64,000 nucleotides of DNA from Merdibacter sp965119685 (GTDB lineage: Bacteria > Bacillota_I > Bacilli_A > Erysipelotrichales > Erysipelotrichaceae). Positions 6,928-16,277 of this stretch are shown here, piece by piece. The position numbers and the translations under genes were made by a program. Every line of letters starts with the position of its first letter. The first letter of the stretch is position 1. Under the pieces are notes generated by a model. That model had not been told where the DNA came from and did not search any database. It saw nothing but the letters and a program-made list of their open reading frames with translations. The stretch is from the NCBI GenBank assembly GCA_965119685.1, contig OZ221971.1, forward strand, positions 1,488,001 to 1,552,000, given 5' to 3'.

Positions 6928-9558
6928 ATGAGTGAAAAATTCGTGTATCTCTTTGCCGAAGGCAATGAGTCGATGCGCGAGCTGTTGGGGGGCAAGGGTG
7001 CTAACCTCGCAGAGATGAGCCGTTTGGGCATGCCGGTGCCGTATGGATTTACCATCACGACGCAGGCGTGCAATCAGTATTATGCGGATGGAGAGAAGAT
7101 CAACGAAGACATCTGCGCACAGGTGGAGGAGTATTTGGCAAAGCTGGAGCAGCAGTCAGAGAAGAAGTTTGGCGATGTGAACAATCCGCTGCTCGTTTCG
7201 GTGCGCAGCGGCGCCCGCGCTTCCATGCCGGGCATGATGGATACGATTTTAAACCTCGGCTTGAATGATGAGGTGGTGAAGGGCGTAGAGAAGCTGACCG
7301 GCAATCCGCGTTTTGCCTATGATTCTTACCGTCGTTTTATCCAGATGTATGCTGATGTCGTCATGGGACTAAGCAAGGCGCGCTTTGAGGAAATCATTGA
7401 CGAGCTGAAAAAGGAAAAGGGCATCAGTGATGATCTGGATTTAGATGCGCAGGACATGCAGACGCTGGTTGTCCGCTTCAAGCAATTTTATGAGCAGGAG
7501 CTGCACGAGGCTTTCCCAAGCGATCCGCGCACGCAGCTCTTCGGAGCGATCGAAGCGGTATTCCGTTCTTGGAACAACCCGCGCGCGATCTATTACCGCA
7601 AGATGAACGATATTCCAGGCAGCTGGGGAACCGCGGTCAATGTGCAGATGATGGTTTTTGGCAATATGGGCAATGACTGTGGTACCGGCGTTGCGTTCAC
7701 CCGTAACCCGGCGACCGGAGAAAACAAGCTTTACGGCGAATTTTTGATGAATGCACAGGGGGAGGACGTCGTTGCCGGCATCCGCACACCGCAGCAGATC
7801 AGCCAGCTGAAAAAGGTCGCTCCGCAGGCGTACGATAAGTTTGTGGAAATCTGCGGCATTTTGGAAGATCACTATCATAACATGCAGGATATGGAATTCA
7901 CCATCGAAAAGGGCAAGCTGTTTATGCTGCAGACGCGCAATGGCAAGCGTACGGCAGCGGCGGCCCTGCAGATCGCCTGCGACATGGTCGATGAGGGAAA
8001 GGTCAGCGTAGATGAAGCGCTGATGATGGTAGAGCCAAAGCAGCTGGATTCCTTGCTGCATCCGATGTTTGACGCAGATGAATTGAAAGCGGCGAAGCCG
8101 ATTGCAACGGCATTGCCGGCTTCTCCGGGCGCAGCCTGTGGACAGGTCGTCTTTACGGCGGAGGAAGCGATCAGCGAAGCCGCAAAGGGCAAGAAAGTCG
8201 TGTTGGTACGCTTGGAAACCTCTCCGGAGGATATTGAGGGCATGCATGTTGCACAGGGTATCTTGACGGTACGCGGCGGTATGACGAGCCATGCGGCGGT
8301 CGTTGCCCGCGGTATGGGCGCTTGCTGTGTTTCCGGCTGCGGCGATATCGATATGCATGAGGAGGAAGGCTACTTCGTCATCGGCGGTCAGCAGTATCAC
8401 CGCGGTGATTGGATTTCCTTGGACGGCTCGACAGGAAACGTATACGGACAGGCGATCAAAACGGTACCGGCGGCAATCAGCGGTAATTTTGAACGCTTTA
8501 TGAAATGGGCGGACGAGCGCCGCAAGCTGAAGATCCGCACGAATGCCGATACGCCGCGCGATGCTGCACAGGCGGTGAAATTCGGTGCTGAGGGCATCGG
8601 CTTGGTACGTACCGAGCACATGTTCTTTGACGGGGATCGCATCAAGGCGGTTCGTGAGATGATCGTTTCCAAGACGGTTGAGCAGCGTAAGCGCGCGCTG
8701 GATAAGCTGCTGCCGATGCAGCGCGGTGACTTTGAGGGCATCTATGAAGCGATGGAAGGCATGCCGGTCACCATCCGGTATCTGGACCCGCCGCTGCATG
8801 AATTCTTGCCAAACAACGAGGGCGACATCGTTGAGCTGGCAAAGGAGATGGAGATGTCGGCCGATGAGCTGCGCAGCATCGTCGTCAGCCTGCACGAGTT
8901 TAACCCGATGATGGGACACCGCGGCTGCCGTCTGGCGATCTCTTATCCGGAGATTGCAGAGATGCAGACCAGAGCAGTCATCGAAGCCGCAATCAACGTG
9001 CAGAAGCGTCATCCGAATTGGACGATGGAGCCGGAGATTATGATTCCGTTAGTCGGTGATAAAGCGGAGTTGGCATTCGTGAAAAAGATCGTCACCGAAA
9101 CGGCGGATCAGATTATCGCAGAAAGCGGTTTACAGATGGTCTATAAGGTAGGAACGATGATCGAGATTCCAAGAGCGGCACTGCTTGCGGATGAGATCGC
9201 CGAGGAGGCCGAATTCTTCTCGTTCGGTACCAACGACCTTACACAGATGACCTTTGGTTTCTCTCGTGATGATGCAGCTGGTTTCTTGACCGATTACTAT
9301 GAGAAGAAGGTCTTTGAGAGTGATCCGTTCGCTCACTTGGATCAAAAGGGTGTCGGCAAGCTGATCGAAATGGCTGCCAAGGCCGGACGCAGCACTCGCC
9401 CGGATATTAAACTGGGTATCTGCGGTGAGCATGGCGGTGATCCTGCCAGCATCGATTTCTGTCACCGTGTCGGCTTGAGCTATGTATCCTGCTCGCCGTT
9501 CCGCGTACCGATCGCTCGTTTGGCGGCTGCGCAGTCGGCGATTCAAAACGACTGTTAA
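6928..9558 (+). CDS. ppdK: Pyruvate, phosphate dikinase
   Basis: A cytoplasmic enzyme that interconverts pyruvate, ATP and phosphate with phosphoenolpyruvate, AMP and pyrophosphate. The 876 residues match the bacterial family. The N-terminal ATP-grasp part begins GGKGANLAEMSRLGMPVP, the swivelling domain has the phospho-His motif GGMTSHAAVVARGMG (about residue 455), and the C-terminal TIM barrel has the PEP-site Cys in GICGEHGGDP (about residue 831). Pyruvate kinase and PFK are also encoded in this window, so PPDK may serve gluconeogenesis or pyrophosphate-linked glycolysis. The gene has its own promoter with a perfect cre site, so catabolite control is likely. Confidence 0.97.
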   Translation: MSEKFVYLFAEGNESMRELLGGKGANLAEMSRLGMPVPYGFTITTQACNQYYADGEKINEDICAQVEEYLAKLEQQSEKKFGDVNNPLLVSVRSGARASMPGMMDTILNLGLNDEVVKGVEKLTGNPRFAYDSYRRFIQMYADVVMGLSKARFEEIIDELKKEKGISDDLDLDAQDMQTLVVRFKQFYEQELHEAFPSDPRTQLFGAIEAVFRSWNNPRAIYYRKMNDIPGSWGTAVNVQMMVFGNMGNDCGTGVAFTRNPATGENKLYGEFLMNAQGEDVVAGIRTPQQISQLKKVAPQAYDKFVEICGILEDHYHNMQDMEFTIEKGKLFMLQTRNGKRTAAAALQIACDMVDEGKVSVDEALMMVEPKQLDSLLHPMFDADELKAAKPIATALPASPGAACGQVVFTAEEAISEAAKGKKVVLVRLETSPEDIEGMHVAQGILTVRGGMTSHAAVVARGMGACCVSGCGDIDMHEEEGYFVIGGQQYHRGDWISLDGSTGNVYGQAIKTVPAAISGNFERFMKWADERRKLKIRTNADTPRDAAQAVKFGAEGIGLVRTEHMFFDGDRIKAVREMIVSKTVEQRKRALDKLLPMQRGDFEGIYEAMEGMPVTIRYLDPPLHEFLPNNEGDIVELAKEMEMSADELRSIVVSLHEFNPMMGHRGCRLAISYPEIAEMQTRAVIEAAINVQKRHPNWTMEPEIMIPLVGDKAELAFVKKIVTETADQIIAESGLQMVYKVGTMIEIPRAALLADEIAEEAEFFSFGTNDLTQMTFGFSRDDAAGFLTDYYEKKVFESDPFAHLDQKGVGKLIEMAAKAGRSTRPDIKLGICGEHGGDPASIDFCHRVGLSYVSCSPFRVPIARLAAAQSAIQNDC

Positions 9559-9578
9559 TCAGTCAACAGAGATCACAT

Positions 9579-9610
9579 ACAGCGCTTGGTTATCATCAGG
9601 CGCTGTTTTT
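9579..9610 (+). terminator. Intrinsic terminator of ppdK
   Basis: ACAGCGC and GCGCTGT pair around a 14-base loop and are followed by T5. Confidence 0.85.
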
Positions 9611-9737
9611 GTTGTTAAAAGGATATAAAAATCAGCAAAACACCACAAGAAAAATAGGGAAATTACAACGAAATTGCAATAAACGAAAGCGCCCAATGCA
9701 ACAACTTATACAAAGAAATACGAACTTATTGAAGAAT

Positions 9738-9762
9738 GACACTTGAAAAAGAGTGTCTTTTT
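9738..9762 (+). terminator. Hairpin terminator in AT-rich intergenic region
   Basis: GACACT and AGTGTC pair around TGAAAAAG and are followed by T5. No gene upstream of it remains, suggesting that it once served a lost gene. Confidence 0.7.
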
Positions 9763-9934
9763 CTATGCTGTTTAGCAACGAACGATTTTATTTCTGCTTG
9801 ATTCCTCTAAACTTATCGGGTTATGGTTTGTCAAGGGATTGTTGCGTAAGCAATGCTAAGCGCCTTTTACAAATCGTAGACAGATAAGAGGCTTTGCAAA
9901 AGCAGAAAAATAGCAATCTTAAGATTTTGTAGCA

Positions 9935-9963
9935 TTGTTGCAAGTATTGGAAAATGATATAAT
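9935..9963 (+). promoter_or_regulatory. Promoter upstream of the first XRE regulator
   Basis: TTGTTG and TATAAT are separated by 17 bp. It gives a leader of about 190 bases before the XRE gene. A short aborted frame starting ATG AGT AAA AGC lies in the leader. Confidence 0.5.
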
Positions 9964-10067
9964 GTGATGTATAAAAAGACGTACAAATTGTTATTTTTCG
10001 GAATGAGTAAAAGCGAAAAATAGCACAAAGAAGGAAAACAACTAATACATAGCAGATGTAAAAGGAT

Positions 10068-10095
10068 TTTGACACATAGTATAAGCATTGTCAAA
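10068..10095 (+). promoter_or_regulatory. Inverted repeat, candidate operator of the XRE gene
   Basis: TTTGACA and TGTCAAA are separated by 14 bases. The left arm also contains TTGACA. Palindromes of this type next to XRE genes are often their autoregulatory operators; the role here is inferred. Confidence 0.4.
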
Positions 10096-10158
10096 GCTGT
10101 TTGATAGACGATACAGGGGGATTTTTCTACAATAAAGGCGCAAGGAAGGTACAGTGGT

Positions 10159-10818
10159 ATGGACTATGATATTGGAGGCAAAATCAAGGCAGCCCGGATT
10201 GAAAAAAGGTTGACACAAGAACAAGTTGCTGAATTGTTGGGAGTGAGTCGCCAGACCATCTCAAATTGGGAAAATGAAAAATCTTATCCAGATATTATTA
10301 GTGTCATTAAAATGAGCGAATGCTACGATGTCTCTCTTGACTATCTATTGAAGGGAGAACAAAAAATGAAAAACTATTATGATTATCTTGAAGAAAGTAC
10401 GAATGTTGTGAAAAGTAATACCAACAGAAATAAAACTATTACAATTCTCTCTTACCTGTTGATTTGGGCGTTTGCGATGATTGCGTTCTGGCTTTTTACA
10501 AGTGGAAGCGATGCTATGGGTTACAGCTTGATGTACCTTTGGATTATCCTTCCTGTTACGACATTTATCGTGTCCGTTGTCATTGGTAAAAATAACTTCT
10601 GGGGAGAAGGAAAATGGGTGCTTGCCCTTTTCTTTGGCGCAATGTATATGCTAGCTGAATATGGCACATTTAAAATGGCAAACAATATTGCTTTTAACAA
10701 ATTGAATACCCCAGAATTAGGAATGATTGCAGCGGGAGCAATAATCTCTGCAATCGGTATGTTGTTAGGTTCTCTGTGGGATCAGAAACGCCAGGGTCAG
10801 AATAAAAAAGACAAATGA
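10159..10818 (+). CDS. XRE-family regulator with C-terminal membrane domain
   Basis: Residues 5-60 form a helix-turn-helix of the XRE/Cro type (IKAARIEKRLTQEQVAELLG followed by SRQTISNWENEKSYPD). After a linker the protein has four hydrophobic segments, for example ITILSYLLIWAFAMIAFWLF and MYLWIILPVTTFIVSVVIG, so it is probably a membrane-bound DNA-binding protein. The 219 residues, AT-rich codons and AT-rich surroundings differ from the neighbours and suggest horizontal acquisition. The start is weakly supported: AGGAAGG lies 11-17 bases upstream. A protein of the same architecture occurs at 31237-32055. The signal it senses and its targets are unknown. Confidence 0.8.
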   Translation: MDYDIGGKIKAARIEKRLTQEQVAELLGVSRQTISNWENEKSYPDIISVIKMSECYDVSLDYLLKGEQKMKNYYDYLEESTNVVKSNTNRNKTITILSYLLIWAFAMIAFWLFTSGSDAMGYSLMYLWIILPVTTFIVSVVIGKNNFWGEGKWVLALFFGAMYMLAEYGTFKMANNIAFNKLNTPELGMIAAGAIISAIGMLLGSLWDQKRQGQNKKDK

Positions 10819-11304
10819 AGTCTCGCAGCGAGTAATAGTAGAAGGGCTGTCGCTCTCTTTTGGAATCATGAGAATATGGAATACGGATGACAGGATATAT
10901 CGAATTTAGCGCTTGATTTTTATCTGTGTGTAAAATTCCTTGTACAAGGCTTTGTCAATTTATGACGATGAGGCTAGACAGTGAAAAAGCGCTTCTCTTG
11001 AATGATAAAGCGCTGATACTGCTTGTTTGTGATCAAATGCTTGTCTGTATGTTTCTGTTTGATTTCCTATTTCCTTTTTCAAAGGCTGATAAAGAGTGCA
11101 AAACTTCTTTCCCTGTTAGCATTGTTTTTGCTGTGTACATCTAGATGTGAATGGAATAAACAGGGAAGCGTTGATTCGATTTATGTTGCCGTGTGCATCT
11201 TCTGAGTTGTTTTGTGTCTGTTCTTTGCTTTGAAGATCAGCTGAAGTTGCGTGCCGCTTGGCTTTGTTTGCTTTTGCGCCATGTCGGCGTCATCGCGTTT
11301 TCTC
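10819..11304. other. AT-rich gap, no gene recognised
   Basis: Between two convergent genes. It contains the palindrome CCTTGTACAAGG near 10938 and a hairpin AGCGCTT/AAGCGCT (10988-11014). Open frames here are short and unlike proteins. Confidence 0.5.
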
Positions 11305-12150
11305 TTATCGATATTTCTTATAATCACGCGTTTTTTCAACGATGCGCTCAGAGGGAACCTTTTTGCGCAGATATTCGTCCATCACATGGCTGTTGATCAT
11401 CAGCGGGTCCACTTTCCATCGCCGCCTGCCTGTCCATACGCTCAACAGGCGCACCGTCCCCATCGTGGTGTTATGATTTGTTTTGCGAACCACTTTTGTA
11501 ATGTCCGCCACATTGAAGCAATAGGTTGAGCCGATGCCGCGTCGGATGCAGATCGTATCCTTGTCGACGGTGATTCGAAATACGGAAAGCCAGATGCCTA
11601 GCAATAAAAAAGGCAGGGCCATCAGGGAAAAGGAGACATATGCGAGCCAATGCTGGACCCCGTCAAACAATGTGAATGCGATCGGTATGAGCAGCAGCAT
11701 CGCTGTACCGGCAAACATCAGTGCGGGGATGAATTTCGGGGCGCGGACGCAGAACGTTTCCTTTACCGCTTTTTCCAGATATGTAATGAGGATTACGGCG
11801 GCATTTTCTTTTGGAAAGTAGTTTGATTCTATGGTGAAGCATCCGTATTTTTTGCCTGGGACAATGCCGTGTTTTTTTAGAATTTCATCGTGCAGCGCTT
11901 TGCGGTCCATCTCATGATCACGGGGAATCTCCTCGTCTATGCATCCCAGCACAATCATGTGCAGCCGCTGATCGTCAAAGATGAGCGATATGAGAAAGCG
12001 ATTGCCCGCGATATCGTGGCTGCCCGTCAGTTCGATAGCGCAAGATGCGCTTTGACCCTCGTAAAACGCAGAGTGCTGAAAATCTTCAAAAGTGTAATCG
12101 GGAGAGAAAGTCTCCTGTCCGACGGTAAGAATCCCCTTTTTTAAATTCAT
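11305..12150 (-). CDS. Membrane protein with PH-like C-terminal domain, function unknown
   Basis: A 281-residue protein. The N-terminal about 155 residues are soluble and rich in beta-strand patterns, followed by two adjacent hydrophobic helices (FIPALMFAGTAMLLLIPIAF and WLAYVSFSLMALPFLLLGIW) and a C-terminal about 90-residue part (FRITVDKDTICIRRG onward) resembling the PH-like domains of small Bacillota membrane proteins. The start at 12150 is chosen because GAGGTG stands upstream of it; the longer frame adds 20 residues without an RBS. The gene is alone and points towards the XRE gene. No function can be given. Confidence 0.65.
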   Translation of the reverse strand: MNLKKGILTVGQETFSPDYTFEDFQHSAFYEGQSASCAIELTGSHDIAGNRFLISLIFDDQRLHMIVLGCIDEEIPRDHEMDRKALHDEILKKHGIVPGKKYGCFTIESNYFPKENAAVILITYLEKAVKETFCVRAPKFIPALMFAGTAMLLLIPIAFTLFDGVQHWLAYVSFSLMALPFLLLGIWLSVFRITVDKDTICIRRGIGSTYCFNVADITKVVRKTNHNTTMGTVRLLSVWTGRRRWKVDPLMINSHVMDEYLRKKVPSERIVEKTRDYKKYR

Positions 12151-12537
12151 GGTGTACACCTCGCTGTCAGAATGCGTGGTTGAGGAGAGCATCTCGCGGA
12201 CAGCGGACATCTCCCACTTTTTATGCGTATCTTTATTTTATATCATTCATACGCTTTTTTCCACACAGGCAGACTTGTCAAAAAAAACGATCCGCTTGTG
12301 TGAGAGTGAATTCATCGATGAAGAAAGCGACGTGAACCTCTTTACATGTACAGGGGAAACACAGCCGTTTTGATTAAAACCGAAAATGCGGACGCAAGCG
12401 CACAGAATCAGGGATGAAACATAAAGAGGAGTGAATGGATGACTGAAAAGGCGCATGCGCGATAGGGAGAGCGGACGGCACCCTTTTGCAATTTATGCGA
12501 AAAGTGCGCAAACGCCATGAGGTTTGCCGATGAAGTA

Positions 12538-12546
12538 TGCTATAAT
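12538..12546 (+). promoter_or_regulatory. Extended -10 promoter of the TroA-type lipoprotein gene
   Basis: TGC followed by TATAAT, an extended -10 element, lies 18 bases before the start codon. No clear -35 is present, as is common for extended -10 promoters. Confidence 0.55.
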
Positions 12547-12564
12547 AGCAGCGAGGTGAGTAGG

Positions 12565-13518
12565 ATGAAGCTTGGTAAGGTACTGCTGGCGATGACGTTA
12601 GCACTATCGCTTTTATGCGGCTGTCAGGGGACGCATTATCAGGTGCTCGTCAGCTGTTATCCGCTGCAATATCTGGTGGAACAGATCGCCGGCGAACGCA
12701 TTCATTGTGAGCTGTTGAGCGAGAACACCCTGATTCAGCGCGCCGCTATCGTTGAAGACTACGACGTGCTGCTGAAACAAAGCGACGCCTTCTTTTATAT
12801 TGCCTCGCTGGAATCCTACTATGAAATTTATGCCGATGAGATCAACGCGGCGGGCTTGGATAAAGTCAATCTCACAGATCAGCTGGGCAGCTTTCCGTTT
12901 CAGCGAACGAGCAGCGTTTATAAAAACGGCGTGGAATCGAAGGTGAACGGACCTTATTATGAGGGAAGCGCGTTTCATACCATCGATACGTATTATTCCG
13001 ATCCGACGCTTTGGATGGATGCGGTGACGATGAACGGCATGGCAAGCTGTATCCGCGATTATCTGTGCGAACGCTATCCGGCTTATGCCGATGAGTTTGA
13101 ACAAAATTACGCTAAGCTGGAAAACGAGCTCGCTTCCTTGGATGCGCAGTATCAGGCGCTGAAGGGCACGGATATTTCGATCGCCGTCATGACGGTAAAC
13201 TTCGGTCATTTGCAGACGTATGGCGTCAACATCTATCCGATCTGCCTCTCTCGCTATGGCGCGCTGCCCAATGAAGAGCAGCTTGCGATCATCCGTCAGA
13301 CGCTTGTTGAAAACGGTGTTCGCTACATGGCGGTTGAAAACAATCTGCCTCAGGACATGATCGATCTGCGCTTACAGCTTATCAGCGAGCTGGGTCTGAC
13401 ACCGATTTCTTTTTACAACATCTCTTCCCTCAGCGAGAGTCAGCAGGAGCGGGGAATGGACTACCTGTCGCTGATGCAGGAAAACTTAGCGGTGTTACAG
13501 AGCATTGCCCGTCCATGA
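12565..13518 (+). CDS. TroA/ZnuA-like substrate-binding lipoprotein, orphan
   Basis: A 317-residue lipoprotein. The signal peptide ends in the lipobox LLCGC, giving a lipidated Cys at about residue 20. The mature part begins VLVSCYPLQYLVEQIAGERI, the typical opening of metal-binding (cluster A-I) receptors. The family's metal ligands appear lost: the usual DPHxWLDP reads SDPTLWMDA, and the usual HxAFxYLAxxYG reads NFGHLQTYG. No permease or ATPase gene lies nearby, so it is an orphan and may bind another ligand or none. The start at 12565 has GAGGTG eight bases upstream; the longer frame starts before the promoter. Confidence 0.75.
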   Translation: MKLGKVLLAMTLALSLLCGCQGTHYQVLVSCYPLQYLVEQIAGERIHCELLSENTLIQRAAIVEDYDVLLKQSDAFFYIASLESYYEIYADEINAAGLDKVNLTDQLGSFPFQRTSSVYKNGVESKVNGPYYEGSAFHTIDTYYSDPTLWMDAVTMNGMASCIRDYLCERYPAYADEFEQNYAKLENELASLDAQYQALKGTDISIAVMTVNFGHLQTYGVNIYPICLSRYGALPNEEQLAIIRQTLVENGVRYMAVENNLPQDMIDLRLQLISELGLTPISFYNISSLSESQQERGMDYLSLMQENLAVLQSIARP

Positions 13519-13649
13519 GCGCTTTCTTGCAAGAACAACAGATGCCGCGGGTATCTGTTTTCTTTTGAGGAGGGGATGCGTCAGTGTGGGTATTGTCGGA
13601 AAAGGCGGTGAACACCCGGCGGATTTGTGGTAGAATAAATATCAATAGG

Positions 13650-13675
13650 AAGGAGAACCTGCAATAGCTTGCAGG
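13650..13675 (+). promoter_or_regulatory. Ribosome binding site plus hairpin in the polA leader
   Basis: AAGGAG (13650-13655) lies 31 bases before the polA ATG, too far to work linearly. A perfect stem CCTGCAA/TTGCAGG with a 4-base loop (13658-13675) fills the gap and would bring the two closer. A weaker GGGTG at 13674 is the alternative site. A TAGAAT with upstream TGG at 13628-13636 may be the extended -10. Confidence 0.45.
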
Positions 13676-13686
13676 GTGTGTGATAG

Positions 13687-16269
13687 ATGAAAAAACTGTT
13701 GTTGTTAGATGGAAACTCCATGCTGTTTCGGGCGTATTACGCCACCGTGTATGGGCGGATGATGAAGACGAGCAACGGGATACCGACCAATGCGATCTTC
13801 GGCTTTGTGACGATGTTTCAAAAGGCGCTGGCGGAAATCCAGCCCGACGGCGTCATGGTCGCATGGGATGCGGGTAAGCCGACCTTTCGTCATGAAGCGT
13901 ATGCGGAATACAAGGGAACGCGCAAGGAGCTGGATCAGGAGCTCATCGTGCAGTTTCCCATCGCCAGAGAGTTTTTGGATGCCTGCGGCATCTGCCGTTA
14001 TGAGTGTGAGGGCATTGAGGCGGATGACATCATCGGTTCTTTTGCCAAGGCGCATCCCGAGGTACATACGACCATTTTGACGAGCGATCGCGATTTGCTG
14101 CAGCTGATCGATGACACCACCGACGTGCTGCTGATGAAAAAGGGCATCAGCGAGATGCAGCGCATGGATGCGCAGGCGCTGATGGAGAGCTATGGCCTTG
14201 CGCCTAAGCAGATCATCGATCTCAAGGCGCTGATGGGCGATAGTGCGGACAACATTCCCGGGGTCAAAGGCATCGGCGAAAAAACCGCGCTGAAGCTGTT
14301 ACACTGCTATCAAAGCGTGGAAGGCGTGTATGCGCATCTGGAAGAGATCAAGGGCAAGCTGAAAGAAAAGCTGGAGCTTGGCAAAGAGTCGGCGCAGATG
14401 TCCCAATATTTGGCGACCATCCGCATCGACGCGCAGATTCCCTTTACGCTGGAGGAAGTCGCTTTTCATGGCATCAACACGCATGTCAACGCATTTTATC
14501 AGAAATATGAGATGAAATCCTTTTTACAGCAGGAGAGTAATCCGATAAAAGAAGCGGATACCGAGATCGTCTGCGTCGATCACATCGAAGCGAATCTGGA
14601 GAATGACGATACGATCATCCTGGCGGATTATGACAACGATCACTATACGCGCAAGCTGCTGTATGGCTTTGCCATCGCCTGTGAGGGCAAGCTGTATTAC
14701 ATCCCGCTGGCAGACGCAAAAAAGGATGCGCGGCTGATGGCTTATCTCAAAGAATGCCCGAAGAAAAATACGTATAATGCCAAAGAGTTTTATCACATCT
14801 GCGCACGCAATGACATCGAGTGCTGTGATTTCGGCTTTGACCTGATGCTGGGCGCTTTCCTGTTAGACAGCTCTTTGACCAGCTACGAGCGTTTTTTGGA
14901 TCACTATCAGATTCCGATGCCGGCGGCGATCGAGGACGTGTACGGCAAGCGGGGCAAAGCGATTTTGCCGGAGTTTGACAAGCAGTTAGCGCATATGCAA
15001 GCGCAGTTACAGGGATATGCGCGCATTCTAAACGAGGTCAAGCAGCAGCTGAAAGAACAGGAGCTGTGGAAGCTGCTCACTGAGCTGGAGCTGCCCCTTT
15101 CACGCATCCTGTATGAGATGGAATGTGAGGGAATCGACATCAGCGAAGCGATTCTGGATGAAATCGGCGAGGTGACCGGCCGGCGCATGGAGGAATACGC
15201 GCAAAAGGTATATACGTATGCCGGCATGCAGTTTAACATCAATTCCCCGAAACAGTTAGCCGCCGTCCTCTTTGACGAGCTGGGGCTCAAATCGGGCAAA
15301 AAGCGCAGCACGGCGGTCGAGGTGCTGGAAAAGCTTCGGGAGGTGCATCCGATCGTCGGATGTCTGCTGGAATACCGCAAATACGCCAAGCTTTACTCCA
15401 CCTATGTACAGGGATTGAAGAAACACATCGGCGCCGACGGTAAAATCCATACGATCTTCAATCAGGCGCTGGCGCAGACGGGGCGTCTTTCCAGCAGCGA
15501 GCCCAACCTGCAAAACATCAGCGTACGCGATGAAGAGGGGCGTGAGATCCGCAAGGCGTTTGTCGCTCCCCAAGGACATGTGCTGCTGTCGGCAGACTAT
15601 TCCCAGATCGAGCTGCGCATGTTAGCGCACATGGCGGATGAGACGCAGATGATCGATGCGTTTAATCACGGCATTGACATCCACACCAAAACGGCGATGC
15701 AGATTTTCGACGTCGCACAGGACGAGGTGGACGCCGCGATGCGCCGCAGCGCCAAGACGGTCAACTTCGGTATCGTCTACGGCCAGTCGGATTACGGCTT
15801 GAGCGAGCAGCTGGGCATCACCCGCAAGGAGGCGCACAGCTTCATCGAGAAATATTTCGAGTCCTATCCGAAGATTCACGCCTTCATGAATGAGACGATC
15901 GCCTTTTGTGAAAAAAACGGCTATGTCAAGACGATGTTTGGCAGGCGGCGCTACATTCCCGAGATCAGCGACAAAAACTACATGATGCGTGAATTCGGCA
16001 AGCGGGCGGCGATGAACGCGCCGATTCAGGGAAGCGCGGCGGATCTCATCAAGCTGGCGATGATCGAAATCGATCAGCGGATGAAGAAGGAGCAGGTGCG
16101 CTCGCGCATGATTTTGCAGATTCACGATGAGCTGATCTTCGATGTGCTCGAGGAAGAACGCGCGCTCATGCGTGAGATCGTGGAGAGCGGCATGCAAAAC
16201 GTATGGCAGCTCAAGGTGCCCCTCATCGCCAACGTCAGCTTCGGCAAGACGTGGTATGAGGCAAAGTAG
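13687..16269 (+). CDS. polA: DNA polymerase I
   Basis: Removes RNA primers and fills gaps during Okazaki fragment maturation and repair. The 860 residues hold an N-terminal 5' nuclease domain (about 1-290, with GIEADDIIGSFA and LMGDSADNIPGVKGIGEKTA), a middle 3'-5' exonuclease-like domain (about 300-480) and the polymerase domain. Polymerase motif A is LLSADYSQIELRMLAH, motif B RRSAKTVNFGIVYGQ and motif C LQIHDELIFDV. The middle domain lacks the usual Asp-x-Glu start (it reads ADYDNDHY), so proofreading is probably lost, as in Bacillus Pol I. It heads the polA-mutM-coaE-dnaB cluster; mutM follows after 8 bases. Confidence 0.97.
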   Translation: MKKLLLLDGNSMLFRAYYATVYGRMMKTSNGIPTNAIFGFVTMFQKALAEIQPDGVMVAWDAGKPTFRHEAYAEYKGTRKELDQELIVQFPIAREFLDACGICRYECEGIEADDIIGSFAKAHPEVHTTILTSDRDLLQLIDDTTDVLLMKKGISEMQRMDAQALMESYGLAPKQIIDLKALMGDSADNIPGVKGIGEKTALKLLHCYQSVEGVYAHLEEIKGKLKEKLELGKESAQMSQYLATIRIDAQIPFTLEEVAFHGINTHVNAFYQKYEMKSFLQQESNPIKEADTEIVCVDHIEANLENDDTIILADYDNDHYTRKLLYGFAIACEGKLYYIPLADAKKDARLMAYLKECPKKNTYNAKEFYHICARNDIECCDFGFDLMLGAFLLDSSLTSYERFLDHYQIPMPAAIEDVYGKRGKAILPEFDKQLAHMQAQLQGYARILNEVKQQLKEQELWKLLTELELPLSRILYEMECEGIDISEAILDEIGEVTGRRMEEYAQKVYTYAGMQFNINSPKQLAAVLFDELGLKSGKKRSTAVEVLEKLREVHPIVGCLLEYRKYAKLYSTYVQGLKKHIGADGKIHTIFNQALAQTGRLSSSEPNLQNISVRDEEGREIRKAFVAPQGHVLLSADYSQIELRMLAHMADETQMIDAFNHGIDIHTKTAMQIFDVAQDEVDAAMRRSAKTVNFGIVYGQSDYGLSEQLGITRKEAHSFIEKYFESYPKIHAFMNETIAFCEKNGYVKTMFGRRRYIPEISDKNYMMREFGKRAAMNAPIQGSAADLIKLAMIEIDQRMKKEQVRSRMILQIHDELIFDVLEEERALMREIVESGMQNVWQLKVPLIANVSFGKTWYEAK

Positions 16270-16277
16270 GTGATCGT

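Larger units (their letters stand above)
9611..10158. other. AT-rich intergenic stretch upstream of the XRE regulator
   Basis: The base composition drops sharply compared with the flanking genes. It contains a second terminator (9738-9762), a promoter (9935-9963), an inverted repeat (10068-10095), and short frames interrupted by stops. No intact gene is recognised, and the stretch looks like acquired or decaying DNA. Confidence 0.55.

Noticed and set aside
7441..9012. Antisense open frame of 523 codons inside ppdK
   Set aside because: It mirrors the codon structure of ppdK, has no ribosome binding site, and its translation has the His/Arg/Gln/Leu bias of a shadow frame.
9821..10094. Minus-strand frames rich in Phe, Tyr, Cys and Ile
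   Set aside because: Product of AT-rich DNA read backwards; no start signal and no domain pattern.
10926..11205. Short hydrophobic frames between the XRE gene and the PH-like gene
   Set aside because: No ribosome binding site, and overlapping frames of similar length suggest chance in AT-rich DNA.
13650..13675. Rho-independent terminator reading of the hairpin upstream of polA
   Set aside because: No T run follows and it lies between a ribosome binding site and a start codon.
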